From contig JANYCZ010000067.1 in the NCBI GenBank assembly GCA_025360015.1, positions 93,754-157,753 of the forward strand: DNA of 64,000 nt. The letters are read 5' to 3'. The notes under the pieces are model-generated. The model saw nothing but the letters and a program-made list of their open reading frames with translations, ran no database searches and was not told where the DNA came from. Positions 45,597 through 53,468 of this stretch are shown piece after piece (the first letter of the stretch is position 1; the number at the start of each line of letters is the position of its first letter). A program made the position numbers and the translations under genes. Source of the DNA: Verrucomicrobiota bacterium (GTDB taxonomy: Bacteria; Verrucomicrobiota; Verrucomicrobiia; Verrucomicrobiales; Verrucomicrobiaceae).

Positions 45597-48548
45597 TTAA
45601 GCTTCAGGTGAAGCGAGCGGGAAGCGCAGCTTGATCTCGGTGCCTTGATCGGGATTGGCCTGAACAAAGAGCTGGCCGCGCATTTGATCGGCGAAGACCG
45701 CAAGGATTTTGAGGCCGAGGCCGCTGCCTTCACCGGGGTGGTAGTCCGCCGGCAGACCGACGCCGTCGTCACGGACAATGAGTTCGCCGCTGCCCTGGGA
45801 GTAATGCAGCATGGCGGTGATCTGCCCCTGACGGCCATGTGGATAGGCATGCTCAAAGCAGTTTGAGAGCGCCTCATTGAGCGTAAGAGCGAGCGGCATG
45901 AGCCATTCCTGCTCGATGGGGCCTTCCTGCACTTCCATGTGGACCTTGATCTGGTCTGACTGCACCTCGTAGCATTCACGCAGATGGGAGACGAGATCGC
46001 GCGTGAAGTCGCTGAAGGTGTCTCCTTTCCCCAGCGCAATCTGGTACAAATGCTGGTGGAGCGCGGCGATGGCACGCACGCGGTTCTGACTGGAGCGCAG
46101 GGCATTGCGGGCATCCTGATCGCTCACGCCATTGATCTGCATGTTGAGCAGGCTGGAGATGATCTGCAGATGATTCTTGATGCGGTGGTGTGTCTCGGTG
46201 AGCAGGAGTTTTTCGCGCTCGAGATCGACGACCGGCCAGCGTGCGCTGGAAGGTGACACCACCTGGAAGGCCAGGGGCAGGGCCGCTTGCGGCAGCGCCT
46301 CGGACTGCGGCGGTACTGTAGCGGCATCGGCTTCGACTTCGGCCGTGAAATGGGAGATGAGCTCAAAGCCGCCGTCCTCCAGCATGCGGGCGCTGATTTG
46401 TGCTTCGCCGCGTTTGCCGTTTCCACCGAAGTACGGGCGCTGGACGATGCTCTGTGGATTGGCCGTCTGCTCGGCGAGATCCGCGAAGAAGGCGGTGGCG
46501 TCCGAAGGCCGGAAAAACTGGTGCAGCGGCCGCCCGATGGCAGCGGCCGCCTCAAGTCCCAGCAAGGTCTGCGCATGCTCCGTCCAGGTGCGCACGCGGC
46601 CATTGGCATCGGTGGTGAGCAGTACGGCGCTGGCTGGTTCGGAACGGGTAGTGGTGTTGGCATGCGCGACGGGCAGCACCACTGCGGGTGCGATCACCAC
46701 AGGTGCGGGCTCCGCGACTTCCTGGAGGTAATGAATGGTGCAGTGGGTCTCCCCCTGGGCATCTGGCACGGCGGCAAGGTGCAGGATGGCACGCGAGAAA
46801 GAACCATCGACGCGTTTGACGCGCACACTGAGCGCTTCGGCCTGGCGGCCGCTGCTGTGCAAAGCACGCAGGGCATCACGCCGTGCGGTGGCGCTGTCGG
46901 GATCAAGCCAGGCATCCAGCGGGTAGCGGCGCAGCTCGGACTTGGCCTGGCCGAGCATCACCTCGGCGTGCTGATTGACTTCAAAGATGACGCCGGCCTT
47001 GTCCGTCATGACGATGGCGATGGGACTGCCCTGCATGAGGGTGCGGAGCTTGGCCTCCATGCTGCGAAGCTGCTCTTCGTGGCGTGTGTGCTCGGTGGCA
47101 TCCTGAATGCTGACGAGCAGGCCGCCGCCCGGCAAGGCGATGGGGTGAAACTCCAGCTCTTTGAGCAGGCCATCCGCCGTGGCGAGGGACACTGTGCGTG
47201 TGAGCTGACGGCGCCAGACGCTTTCACGCCAGGCCAGGACGACCTGCGCACGATGCTCTTCGGTGGGGCAGGCATGCGCCAGCCAGCTTTCGACGGTTTG
47301 ATCGGCCTCAAGGGGGCGGCCCAGCAGTTTGGCGAGGCGTTCGTTCTGAAACACAGGGACGCCGCGTTCATCCAGCACGAAGACGCCACAGGGCACGCCT
47401 TCGAGATAACTGCGCAGGCGCGCTTCACGCCGGCCAAAGGCCTGCTGTGCTTCAGCGAGAGTGCGCAGCTCCTGACGGGCACGTGAAAGCTCGTTCTCCA
47501 GGTGCAGCATGGCACCATCATCCACCGTAGCTGCTGGCGCAGGGATCGGAGCAGTAATCACCACGGGAATCGGTGCAGCCACCGGGGGAGTGAAGCGCGT
47601 CACACTTTCCACCACCGTCTGTGCTGCAAAGCCCATCAGCATGAACTGGCGGGCGGATTCGTCAGATCCTTTGTGTGCCAGCGCTGAAACCAGCCAGCGT
47701 GAAGGGATGGCAGAGTCCAGGGTGGAATCCGCACGAGTGGTGACGTACACAGGGACAATATCCTGCGCCACGCTCACGCGGGACAGGGCTTCGAGGGTTT
47801 GCTGACGCAGCACGCCGTAGTCACGGCCTTCATGAAACACCTCCCAAAAGCAGGTGGTGCCTTCCTGAATGCCTTTGTCCAGGGTCAGATGCGCGGCGGC
47901 GACGTTGGCGCGCAGAATGGCACCTTCCGCGTTCAGCACCAGCATGGGCATGGAGCAGTCCAGCGGATCGGGCGTTTTCGCCGCCGGGGGTGCGCCGCCT
48001 AGGTCTTCGGAAGAAGGCGCGGCTTTGTCTGCGTCTTCACCTGAGGACTGGGGAGAGCTGAATTTCTCGCAGGTGACCATGAGGCCACCGACCGTGGCAT
48101 CCCGCTTTTTGCGCCAGGGGCGGACTTCCCAGCGATACACCAGGTGGCGGCCGTCGGGCCCGTTGAGAGAGTCGTGCTCACTGCGGACGATGTGCCCCTG
48201 CAAAGAGCGCTCATAGACCTGCCTCCAGCCGGGGTGCAAGCCTGGAAAGATTTCATACTGGCTCTTGCCGACCAGCGGCTGCACCTGCTGCAGGCCGAAT
48301 TCCGTGATCCACTGGCGGTTGGCGAGCATGTAGCGCATGCCACGGTCAAACATGGCCATGGCGACTGGAGCGTTTTCCACCAGCACTCCCAGTACCAGCT
48401 CCATGTCCTCCGCCTCGGGCTTGGGAAATTCGAAGGGGGCGCCTGCGCCGTTGCTGCTGCGCGGATCTTGGCCATCTTCACGCACCTTCTCCAAGGGCGT
48501 GGTCTGCGCCTTGGGATGGATGACGTTTCTCAGGACTGAGGATGACAT
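45597..48548 (-). CDS. Soluble multi-PAS histidine kinase of the HisKA_2 type
   Basis: A 983-residue protein without membrane spans. Several PAS-like sensor segments are visible: about residues 50-150 (VLVENAPVAMAMFDRGMRYM...), 185-330, 385-480 and 495-740. They are separated by linkers and a coiled stretch (LENELSRARQELRTLAEAQQ). The kinase part has LLTETHHRIKNHLQIISSLL with the phospho-accepting His near residue 787, then ALTLNEALSNCFEHAYPHG and DDGVGLPADY of an ATPase with GSGLGLKIL. This HisKA_2/HWE-like type often feeds general stress or light responses. No response regulator gene is adjacent. Confidence 0.88.
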   Translation of the reverse strand: MSSSVLRNVIHPKAQTTPLEKVREDGQDPRSSNGAGAPFEFPKPEAEDMELVLGVLVENAPVAMAMFDRGMRYMLANRQWITEFGLQQVQPLVGKSQYEIFPGLHPGWRQVYERSLQGHIVRSEHDSLNGPDGRHLVYRWEVRPWRKKRDATVGGLMVTCEKFSSPQSSGEDADKAAPSSEDLGGAPPAAKTPDPLDCSMPMLVLNAEGAILRANVAAAHLTLDKGIQEGTTCFWEVFHEGRDYGVLRQQTLEALSRVSVAQDIVPVYVTTRADSTLDSAIPSRWLVSALAHKGSDESARQFMLMGFAAQTVVESVTRFTPPVAAPIPVVITAPIPAPAATVDDGAMLHLENELSRARQELRTLAEAQQAFGRREARLRSYLEGVPCGVFVLDERGVPVFQNERLAKLLGRPLEADQTVESWLAHACPTEEHRAQVVLAWRESVWRRQLTRTVSLATADGLLKELEFHPIALPGGGLLVSIQDATEHTRHEEQLRSMEAKLRTLMQGSPIAIVMTDKAGVIFEVNQHAEVMLGQAKSELRRYPLDAWLDPDSATARRDALRALHSSGRQAEALSVRVKRVDGSFSRAILHLAAVPDAQGETHCTIHYLQEVAEPAPVVIAPAVVLPVAHANTTTRSEPASAVLLTTDANGRVRTWTEHAQTLLGLEAAAAIGRPLHQFFRPSDATAFFADLAEQTANPQSIVQRPYFGGNGKRGEAQISARMLEDGGFELISHFTAEVEADAATVPPQSEALPQAALPLAFQVVSPSSARWPVVDLEREKLLLTETHHRIKNHLQIISSLLNMQINGVSDQDARNALRSSQNRVRAIAALHQHLYQIALGKGDTFSDFTRDLVSHLRECYEVQSDQIKVHMEVQEGPIEQEWLMPLALTLNEALSNCFEHAYPHGRQGQITAMLHYSQGSGELIVRDDGVGLPADYHPGEGSGLGLKILAVFADQMRGQLFVQANPDQGTEIKLRFPLASPEA

Positions 48549-48684
48549 GGAAGATTAGTTGAGAAAATTTGAAATTTAGGTTCTCCCAAGTTATCGGCAA
48601 GGCGAAAATACGAAGATTTGCGACTCAGTTCAGCAATAAACGCGCCGAGAGGCAAGTTTGATCATCGTGGATGTTTAAGCGAAA

Positions 48685-49125
48685 TCATTCACGATGGTAC
48701 GGCTCCCCACGATTAATGGTGTAGGCGCGGTAGATCTGCTCCATCAGCATCACCCAGGCAATGTCATGCTGCATGGTGAGCGTGGAGAGTGACCAGCAGG
48801 TTTTGGCCTTGGCGCGGAAGTGCGGCGAGTGACCGTCCGCACCGCCGATCACCAGGCAGATGCGCTTGCGGCCGGAAATTTCTTCGTTCTCAATCCAGCG
48901 GGCCATTTCAAGGCTGCGCAGCTGTTTGCCGCGCTCGTCCAGCAGGATGCAAAGGTCCCCCGCGCAGGCGGCTTCGATCTGTTTTTCCACTTTCTCCAGC
49001 GGAGCTTCTTTGATCACCACATGCTCGAAGTGGCTGTAGTGCTGAAGTCTCTTCCAATAGAGGTCCACAGCTTCTTTAACCCAGGGGTGGCCAGGTTTCC
49101 CCACAGTGATGATGCGCCATTGCAT
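48685..49125 (-). CDS. rlmH: 23S rRNA pseudouridine-1915 N3-methyltransferase RlmH
   Basis: A 146-residue protein from the ATG at 49125 (MQWRIITVGKPGHPWVKEAV). An ATG six codons upstream is possible. It is a SPOUT methyltransferase acting on helix 69 of 23S rRNA at the subunit interface. Visible signatures are VGKPGHPWVKEAVDLYWKRL, ILLDERGKQLRSLEMARWI, the SAM-binding knot LVIGGADGHS and the C-terminal LMEQIYRAYTINRGEPYH. The length is normal. It is divergent from the lipoprotein gene at 49295. Confidence 0.95.
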   Translation of the reverse strand: MQWRIITVGKPGHPWVKEAVDLYWKRLQHYSHFEHVVIKEAPLEKVEKQIEAACAGDLCILLDERGKQLRSLEMARWIENEEISGRKRICLVIGGADGHSPHFRAKAKTCWSLSTLTMQHDIAWVMLMEQIYRAYTINRGEPYHRE

Positions 49126-49294
49126 GAGGGCAAAAGCGCACATCTCCGGAACATATACAAGACATGCATGATATTATTGCTATTTTAATAAAAATGGATA
49201 TTGTTGCTTAGCATTACCATCCTTGTTGTTGCATAATTTAAAAAGATCGTTAAAATGAGAATGCCTCTTCAAAAATTAACCGCTCGCTAAGTTT
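49126..49294. promoter_or_regulatory. AT-rich intergenic region between divergent rlmH and a lipoprotein gene
   Basis: This stretch (TATACAAG, GATATTATTG, TTTTAATAAAAATGG, GCATAATTTAAAAAG) is much richer in A and T than the rest of the window and separates two divergent genes. It is the most promoter-like stretch seen here. No exact -10/-35 pair is claimed because the sigma preferences of this group are not known to me. Confidence 0.4.
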
Positions 49295-50044
49295 ATGTCC
49301 CAAGCCCACCACTCCTCGGTTCGTCTCGCCGCATCCAGCCTTGCGGCGCTTATGCTGGCATCCTGTGCCATTCCTCCTCGTCAAGCCTGGCAGGAGATTC
49401 AAACGCGTGGACTCATCACCTACATGAGACAAGAAAGTCGTCCGCTGGGTGCCACTTCCGGCCCTCGCATGATGGCGCAAAACACCGCGCCGGTGCAAAC
49501 GCCCAGCCCGATTGTGGGTCCTGACCGTCCAGCCACGCCGCCTCCTGCGATGCTGAATGCATCCACGATGCCCGTTGCGCAGGCAGTGCCAGACCTTCCC
49601 GGTTACGTGCGCACGCCGTTCACCAATCCTCCACGCCTGGTAGATGTGCGCGGAATGTCCGCTGGTTCCAAAGTGGTCTGCCCCTACACGCAGCGTCCCT
49701 TCCTGGTTCCTGGCAGCGTGACTACCTCCACCAACATCGCCGCGAACCGCCCGAAGGCTCCCGCAGCTCCTGAGCGCCCGCGTACCACCACACCCGTGAA
49801 TGCCAACAGCAACGTGGCGGCCATGACCAAGCCCGCCCCGTCCGCGCCCGTCACTCCGGTGGCTCCGACGACGCCTGCTCCCGCGTCTGACCTTCCTTAC
49901 GGATCGCCCATCGCAGGCCGCCCAGGATTCGTGAACAGCCCCTTTGCCGCGAAGCACCAGCTGGTGGACGTCACCGGCCTGCCCGTGGGCATGGAAGTGA
50001 AGTGCCCCTACACTGGCAAGCTCTTCCGCGTGCCGCCGCAGTAG
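49295..50044 (+). CDS. Lipoprotein with two CPYTxKxF-type repeats
   Basis: A 249-residue protein with a lipoprotein signal (lipobox ASC-A, residues about 21-24). Two similar units are joined by a proline-, alanine- and threonine-rich linker: GYVRTPFTNPPRLVDVRG with VCPYTQRPFLVP (about residues 108-145), and GFVNSPFAAKHQLVDVTG with KCPYTGKLFRVP (about 209-246). The CPYT-F-VP motif, once per unit, may bind a ligand or metal or form an intermolecular disulphide. No family was recognised. It precedes the mla operon, from which it is separated by a clear terminator. Confidence 0.75.
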   Translation: MSQAHHSSVRLAASSLAALMLASCAIPPRQAWQEIQTRGLITYMRQESRPLGATSGPRMMAQNTAPVQTPSPIVGPDRPATPPPAMLNASTMPVAQAVPDLPGYVRTPFTNPPRLVDVRGMSAGSKVVCPYTQRPFLVPGSVTTSTNIAANRPKAPAAPERPRTTTPVNANSNVAAMTKPAPSAPVTPVAPTTPAPASDLPYGSPIAGRPGFVNSPFAAKHQLVDVTGLPVGMEVKCPYTGKLFRVPPQ

Positions 50045-50077
50045 CATTCATCACGACCCACAGTCGTTCCCCATCTT

Positions 50078-50112
50078 GCCCCGTCTGGAGAAATTCAGAC
50101 GGGGCTTTTCAT
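50078..50112 (+). terminator. Rho-independent terminator
   Basis: GCCCCGTCTG (50078-50087), a loop of about eight bases, then CAGACGGGGC (50096-50105) and TTTTCATTTC. It follows the lipoprotein stop at 50044 and separates that gene from mlaE. Confidence 0.85.
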
Positions 50113-50172
50113 TTCCCCCGCAACGGTTCCGTGATTTGCCTTCACGCCACAACATGCGATGGTCTGACCGTA

Positions 50173-50976
50173 ATGGATTTCCCCTCAGGTCTGCTTGTCC
50201 TTCCGGGCCGCACCTTTCTCCACTTTTTAGTCTATCTCGGACAGCTCGCAGACTTGATGCGCGAGTTGATGATTGCTGTTCGTTCAGGCGTGTGGCGGCT
50301 CAGGCTCGTGGCGCAGCAGATCGTCGCCATTGGCTACGGCTCGCAGGCGGTGGTCATTGTGACCGGAGCCTTTACGGGAGCGGTGTTCACCTTTCAAAGC
50401 TACGCCAAGTTTAAGGACTTCGGCTTTGAGACGACCGTGGGCGCGGTGGTTTCCGTCGCGCTCTGCCGCGAACTCGGTCCCGTGCTGGCCGGATTGATGG
50501 TGGCGGGCCGGGTGGGGGCCGCCATGGCGGCTGACATTGGCACCATGAAAGTCACCGAACAGGTGGATGCACTGCGGGTCATGGGCGTGCACCCGGTCGA
50601 TTTCCTCGTCCTGCCACGTTTTTTGGCGATGATGATCTCCATGCCCTTTCTCGTGGCGGAAAGCATTTCCTTCGGCCTGTTTGCCTCCTACCTGGTGACG
50701 AGTTTTGGTTACGACATGCCTTCGGCCTGGTACCTCACGCACATGCTCGATCACACGAACATGGATGATCTTAACATTGGCATGATCAAAGGCTTCGTGT
50801 TTGGCATGCTGATCACTTTGATCTCCTGCCACCAGGGCCTGTCGGCGGAAAACGGTGCGGTCGGTGTCGGTCTGGGAACCACGCGTGCGGTGGTCATCTC
50901 CTCGCTGGTGCTGCTCATCGTCAATTTCTTCCTTTCCATCCTGCTGAACTACATCTTCCCCATCGGCGCTGTTTAA
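50173..50976 (+). CDS. mlaE: MlaE-family phospholipid transport permease
   Basis: A 267-residue integral membrane protein from the ATG at 50173. It is the permease of the Mla system, which moves phospholipids between inner and outer membranes. Family marks are GFETTVGAVVSVALCRELGP, LAGLMVAGRVGAAMAADIG, TEQVDALRVMGVHPVDFLVL and the C-terminal TTRAVVISSLVLLIVNFFLS. It is followed by mlaF after two bases and mlaD 34 bases after that, so all three form one operon. No mlaB or mlaC is present here. Confidence 0.93.
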   Translation: MDFPSGLLVLPGRTFLHFLVYLGQLADLMRELMIAVRSGVWRLRLVAQQIVAIGYGSQAVVIVTGAFTGAVFTFQSYAKFKDFGFETTVGAVVSVALCRELGPVLAGLMVAGRVGAAMAADIGTMKVTEQVDALRVMGVHPVDFLVLPRFLAMMISMPFLVAESISFGLFASYLVTSFGYDMPSAWYLTHMLDHTNMDDLNIGMIKGFVFGMLITLISCHQGLSAENGAVGVGLGTTRAVVISSLVLLIVNFFLSILLNYIFPIGAV

Positions 50977-50978
50977 TC

Positions 50979-51779
50979 ATGGCTGAACCCATCCCCAGCA
51001 CGACGCCGACCCCTGCCGCGAACAATGGCGGCGGCCATGCTTTCATCGAGCTGCAAGGGGTCTATAAACGCTTTGGCAAGCAGGAGGTTCTGCGTGGCGT
51101 CAACCTCACGCTGCAACATGGGGAAACCCTGTGCATCATCGGCCCCAGCGGTGAAGGCAAGACGGTGCTGATGAAACACATCATCGGTCTGATCAAACCT
51201 GACAAAGGTGAGGTCTATGTGGATGGCGTGCATGTGAACCGGCTGAAGGAACGTGAGATGGCGCCCATCCGCCAGAAGGTGAGCATGCTCTTCCAAGGTG
51301 CGGCGCTGTTTGACAATCTCACCGTCGAACAAAACGTGGCCTTTCCGCTGCTGGAGCACGGCGTGCGTGACCGCAAAGAAATCGACCGCCGCGTGCGCGA
51401 AGCCCTGCAGGCCGTGGACCTCGACGAGCACCGCAATAAATTCCCGACCGCTCTTTCAGGTGGCATGCGCAAGCGCACCGGCATCGCCCGTGCCATCATC
51501 GACCACAGCGAGTGCATCCTCTACGACGAGCCGAACTCCGGCCTCGACCCCATTGGCTCCGATGTCATCGACCAGATGATTTTGCGCATGCAGCGCCGCT
51601 ACAACATCACCTCCATCATCGTGACCCACGACATGCGCAGCGTCTTCAAGATCGCCAACCGCGTGGCCATGCTGTATCGTGGTGAGATCCGCTTTCTGGG
51701 CACACCCGAAGAACTGCGCAACTCCGACGATCCAATCGTGCAGGATTTCATCAACGGCCGCTCCGACATCACCGGTTGA
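50979..51779 (+). CDS. mlaF: MlaF-family ABC transporter ATPase
   Basis: A 266-residue ATPase with Walker A GPSGEGKT, Q-loop SMLFQGAALFD, signature LSGGMRKRTGIARAI, Walker B LYDEPNSGLDP and the switch THDMRS. It powers lipid transport through MlaE. The Walker A has GEGK where most have GSGK, as often seen in this subfamily. It overlaps no neighbour but is only two bases from mlaE. Confidence 0.94.
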   Translation: MAEPIPSTTPTPAANNGGGHAFIELQGVYKRFGKQEVLRGVNLTLQHGETLCIIGPSGEGKTVLMKHIIGLIKPDKGEVYVDGVHVNRLKEREMAPIRQKVSMLFQGAALFDNLTVEQNVAFPLLEHGVRDRKEIDRRVREALQAVDLDEHRNKFPTALSGGMRKRTGIARAIIDHSECILYDEPNSGLDPIGSDVIDQMILRMQRRYNITSIIVTHDMRSVFKIANRVAMLYRGEIRFLGTPEELRNSDDPIVQDFINGRSDITG

Positions 51780-51813
51780 ACCCGCCCCTTTTTACCCCCA
51801 TCCTTTCCCACTC

Positions 51814-52866
51814 ATGATCGACAGCGACAAAAAAACCGAAATGCTCGTTGGACTCTTCCTGTTCATCGGGCTGCTCCTGCTCGGTGGCCTCATCCTGACG
51901 TTCGGACGCGTGCGCGAAGTTTTCAAGGACACCTACCATCTGCATGTGGCCTTTCCAAATGCAGCGGGCATCAAAGAAGGATCTCCCGTCTTCCTTGGTG
52001 GTTCGCGTGTGGGCAAGGTGGACAAAAAACCTCAGCTCAACGAGACCTTCACCGGCGTCATTCTTGACCTGGAACTCTTCAGAGATGTCAAGATCCCTGC
52101 TGACGCCACCTTTGGCATCGGATCGGCCGGTCTCATGGGAGATGCGCTGGTCGAAATCAAACCCACGGGCAAAGAGACGGATGTCTTTCTGCCGCACGAT
52201 TACGACAAGATCATCGAAGGTGAAAAAGGCGGCGGTCTGAATGATCTGCAAAGCCAGGCCGAGCAGGTCGGGAAAAAAGTCGATGTCGTGCTCGATGATG
52301 TGCGCGTCGCACTCAAGGATGTGCAGGCGGCCATGGGCAAGGTGAACAAAGACGCGCTGTCCGACGCCACGATTCAAAATTTCAAGGAGGGCATGGAGCA
52401 CCTGAACAACACACTCAAGCGTGTAGATGACAAGGTTCTGGGAGAGGAAAACGCCGCGACCCTCAAGTCCGCGCTCGCCGACCTCAAAGACGCGGCCAGC
52501 AGTTTCAAAGGCGCCGCGCATAACATGGAGGAATCCAGCAAGAAGCTCAGCCCCATGTTTGACAAGCTGGACCCTGCCATCGCCAAGGCTGACAAAGTGA
52601 TGACGGAAGCTGATGCGTCCCTGCAGTCCATCAAAAAGGCCGCTGACACCTTTGCGGTGGTCGGTGCCAACATCTCTTCCGGCAAGGGGCTGCTCGGGGC
52701 GCTGATGAACGACCAGCGTCTGATGAACGACTTCCGTGACTTGATTTATAACTTCAAGGTCAACGGCCCGCTTTGGTACAAGGACACGGCGTCCAGGCTG
52801 CGTGCTGCTGATGAAATCAAAAAGCCAGTCGAAGAAGCAACGCCAAAGCGGGGCATCTTCCGCTGA
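51814..52866 (+). CDS. mlaD: MlaD-family MCE-domain protein
   Basis: A 350-residue protein from the ATG at 51814 with one N-terminal membrane span (MLVGLFLFIGLLLLGGLILT), an MCE domain at about residues 35-120 (HVAFPNAAGIKEGSPVFLGG, TFGIGSAGLMGDALVEI), and a long helical C-terminus with heptad-like segments (VRVALKDVQAAMGKV, TLKSALADLKDAASSF). Such helical tails let MCE proteins form long tubes or channels. It is longer than the E. coli MlaD of about 180 residues. Confidence 0.92.
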   Translation: MIDSDKKTEMLVGLFLFIGLLLLGGLILTFGRVREVFKDTYHLHVAFPNAAGIKEGSPVFLGGSRVGKVDKKPQLNETFTGVILDLELFRDVKIPADATFGIGSAGLMGDALVEIKPTGKETDVFLPHDYDKIIEGEKGGGLNDLQSQAEQVGKKVDVVLDDVRVALKDVQAAMGKVNKDALSDATIQNFKEGMEHLNNTLKRVDDKVLGEENAATLKSALADLKDAASSFKGAAHNMEESSKKLSPMFDKLDPAIAKADKVMTEADASLQSIKKAADTFAVVGANISSGKGLLGALMNDQRLMNDFRDLIYNFKVNGPLWYKDTASRLRAADEIKKPVEEATPKRGIFR

Positions 52867-53468
52867 AGATTTGGGCGGTGTTTGAAACACCCGCGACATC
52901 ACCCGGTGCAGTCAAGTTTAGATGTGGCAGCGTTTTGTGCCACCGCCTCGCGGTTCCACGAAATTTGGGAGATATGGATGATGCGGTTCCGTGGGTTGGC
53001 ACCCACGGCTATTGCTGTGACAGCCCTCCGGGCTTGCGGAGGGAGAGTGCGTGCGCCTTAAAGCTATAGCGGTTCGCAAAACTCATTTCCGTTCAGCAGG
53101 TTGTTTCTTGCTCGAAGATTATGGGCTTCGACGGCGGCTGGCTGAGGACAGCCAGCCCTACCAGCGCTGAGCATGCGCAAGCCGGGCGCGAGGTAGGGCG
53201 CTTGGTCCTCCAAGCGCCGTCGAGCGTCGCCACGCGCCGCTTTCCGAAAATCCGTTTGGAAAACACGATAGCCACAAGATGGCATTCACTTGCCACGGGT
53301 TTTCACACACGGCCTCAGCTGCTGCCGCGCCAACAGCGCGAAGGATTCAGCCCTCCTGGCTCTCGGCCATGCCTTGGCGATGCATGCTGCCGTGGCACAA
53401 AAAAACACCTGTTGCCCGAGGAACACTCTAACCGAGTGCCATCCATGACAATCTGTTGGAGAGCTGCT
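52867..53468. other. 600-bp intergenic region with palindromic repeats
   Basis: No credible gene. It holds two divergent copies of the AGGA/CTACC palindrome (listed separately at 53129-53228). The rest is GC-rich text with no recognised RNA structure, between mlaD and the convergent surface-protein gene. Confidence 0.6.
53129..53228. repeat. Pair of inverted palindromic repeats (REP/BIME-like)
   Basis: Copy one runs GGCTGGCTG, AGGA, CAGCCAGCC, CTACC (about 53133-53164). Copy two lies in inverted orientation about 20 bases later: GGTAGGGCGCTTGG, TCCT, CCAAGCGCC (about 53192-53219). Pairs of palindromic units in opposite orientation are the usual arrangement of BIME elements in enterobacteria. 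Confidence 0.72.
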
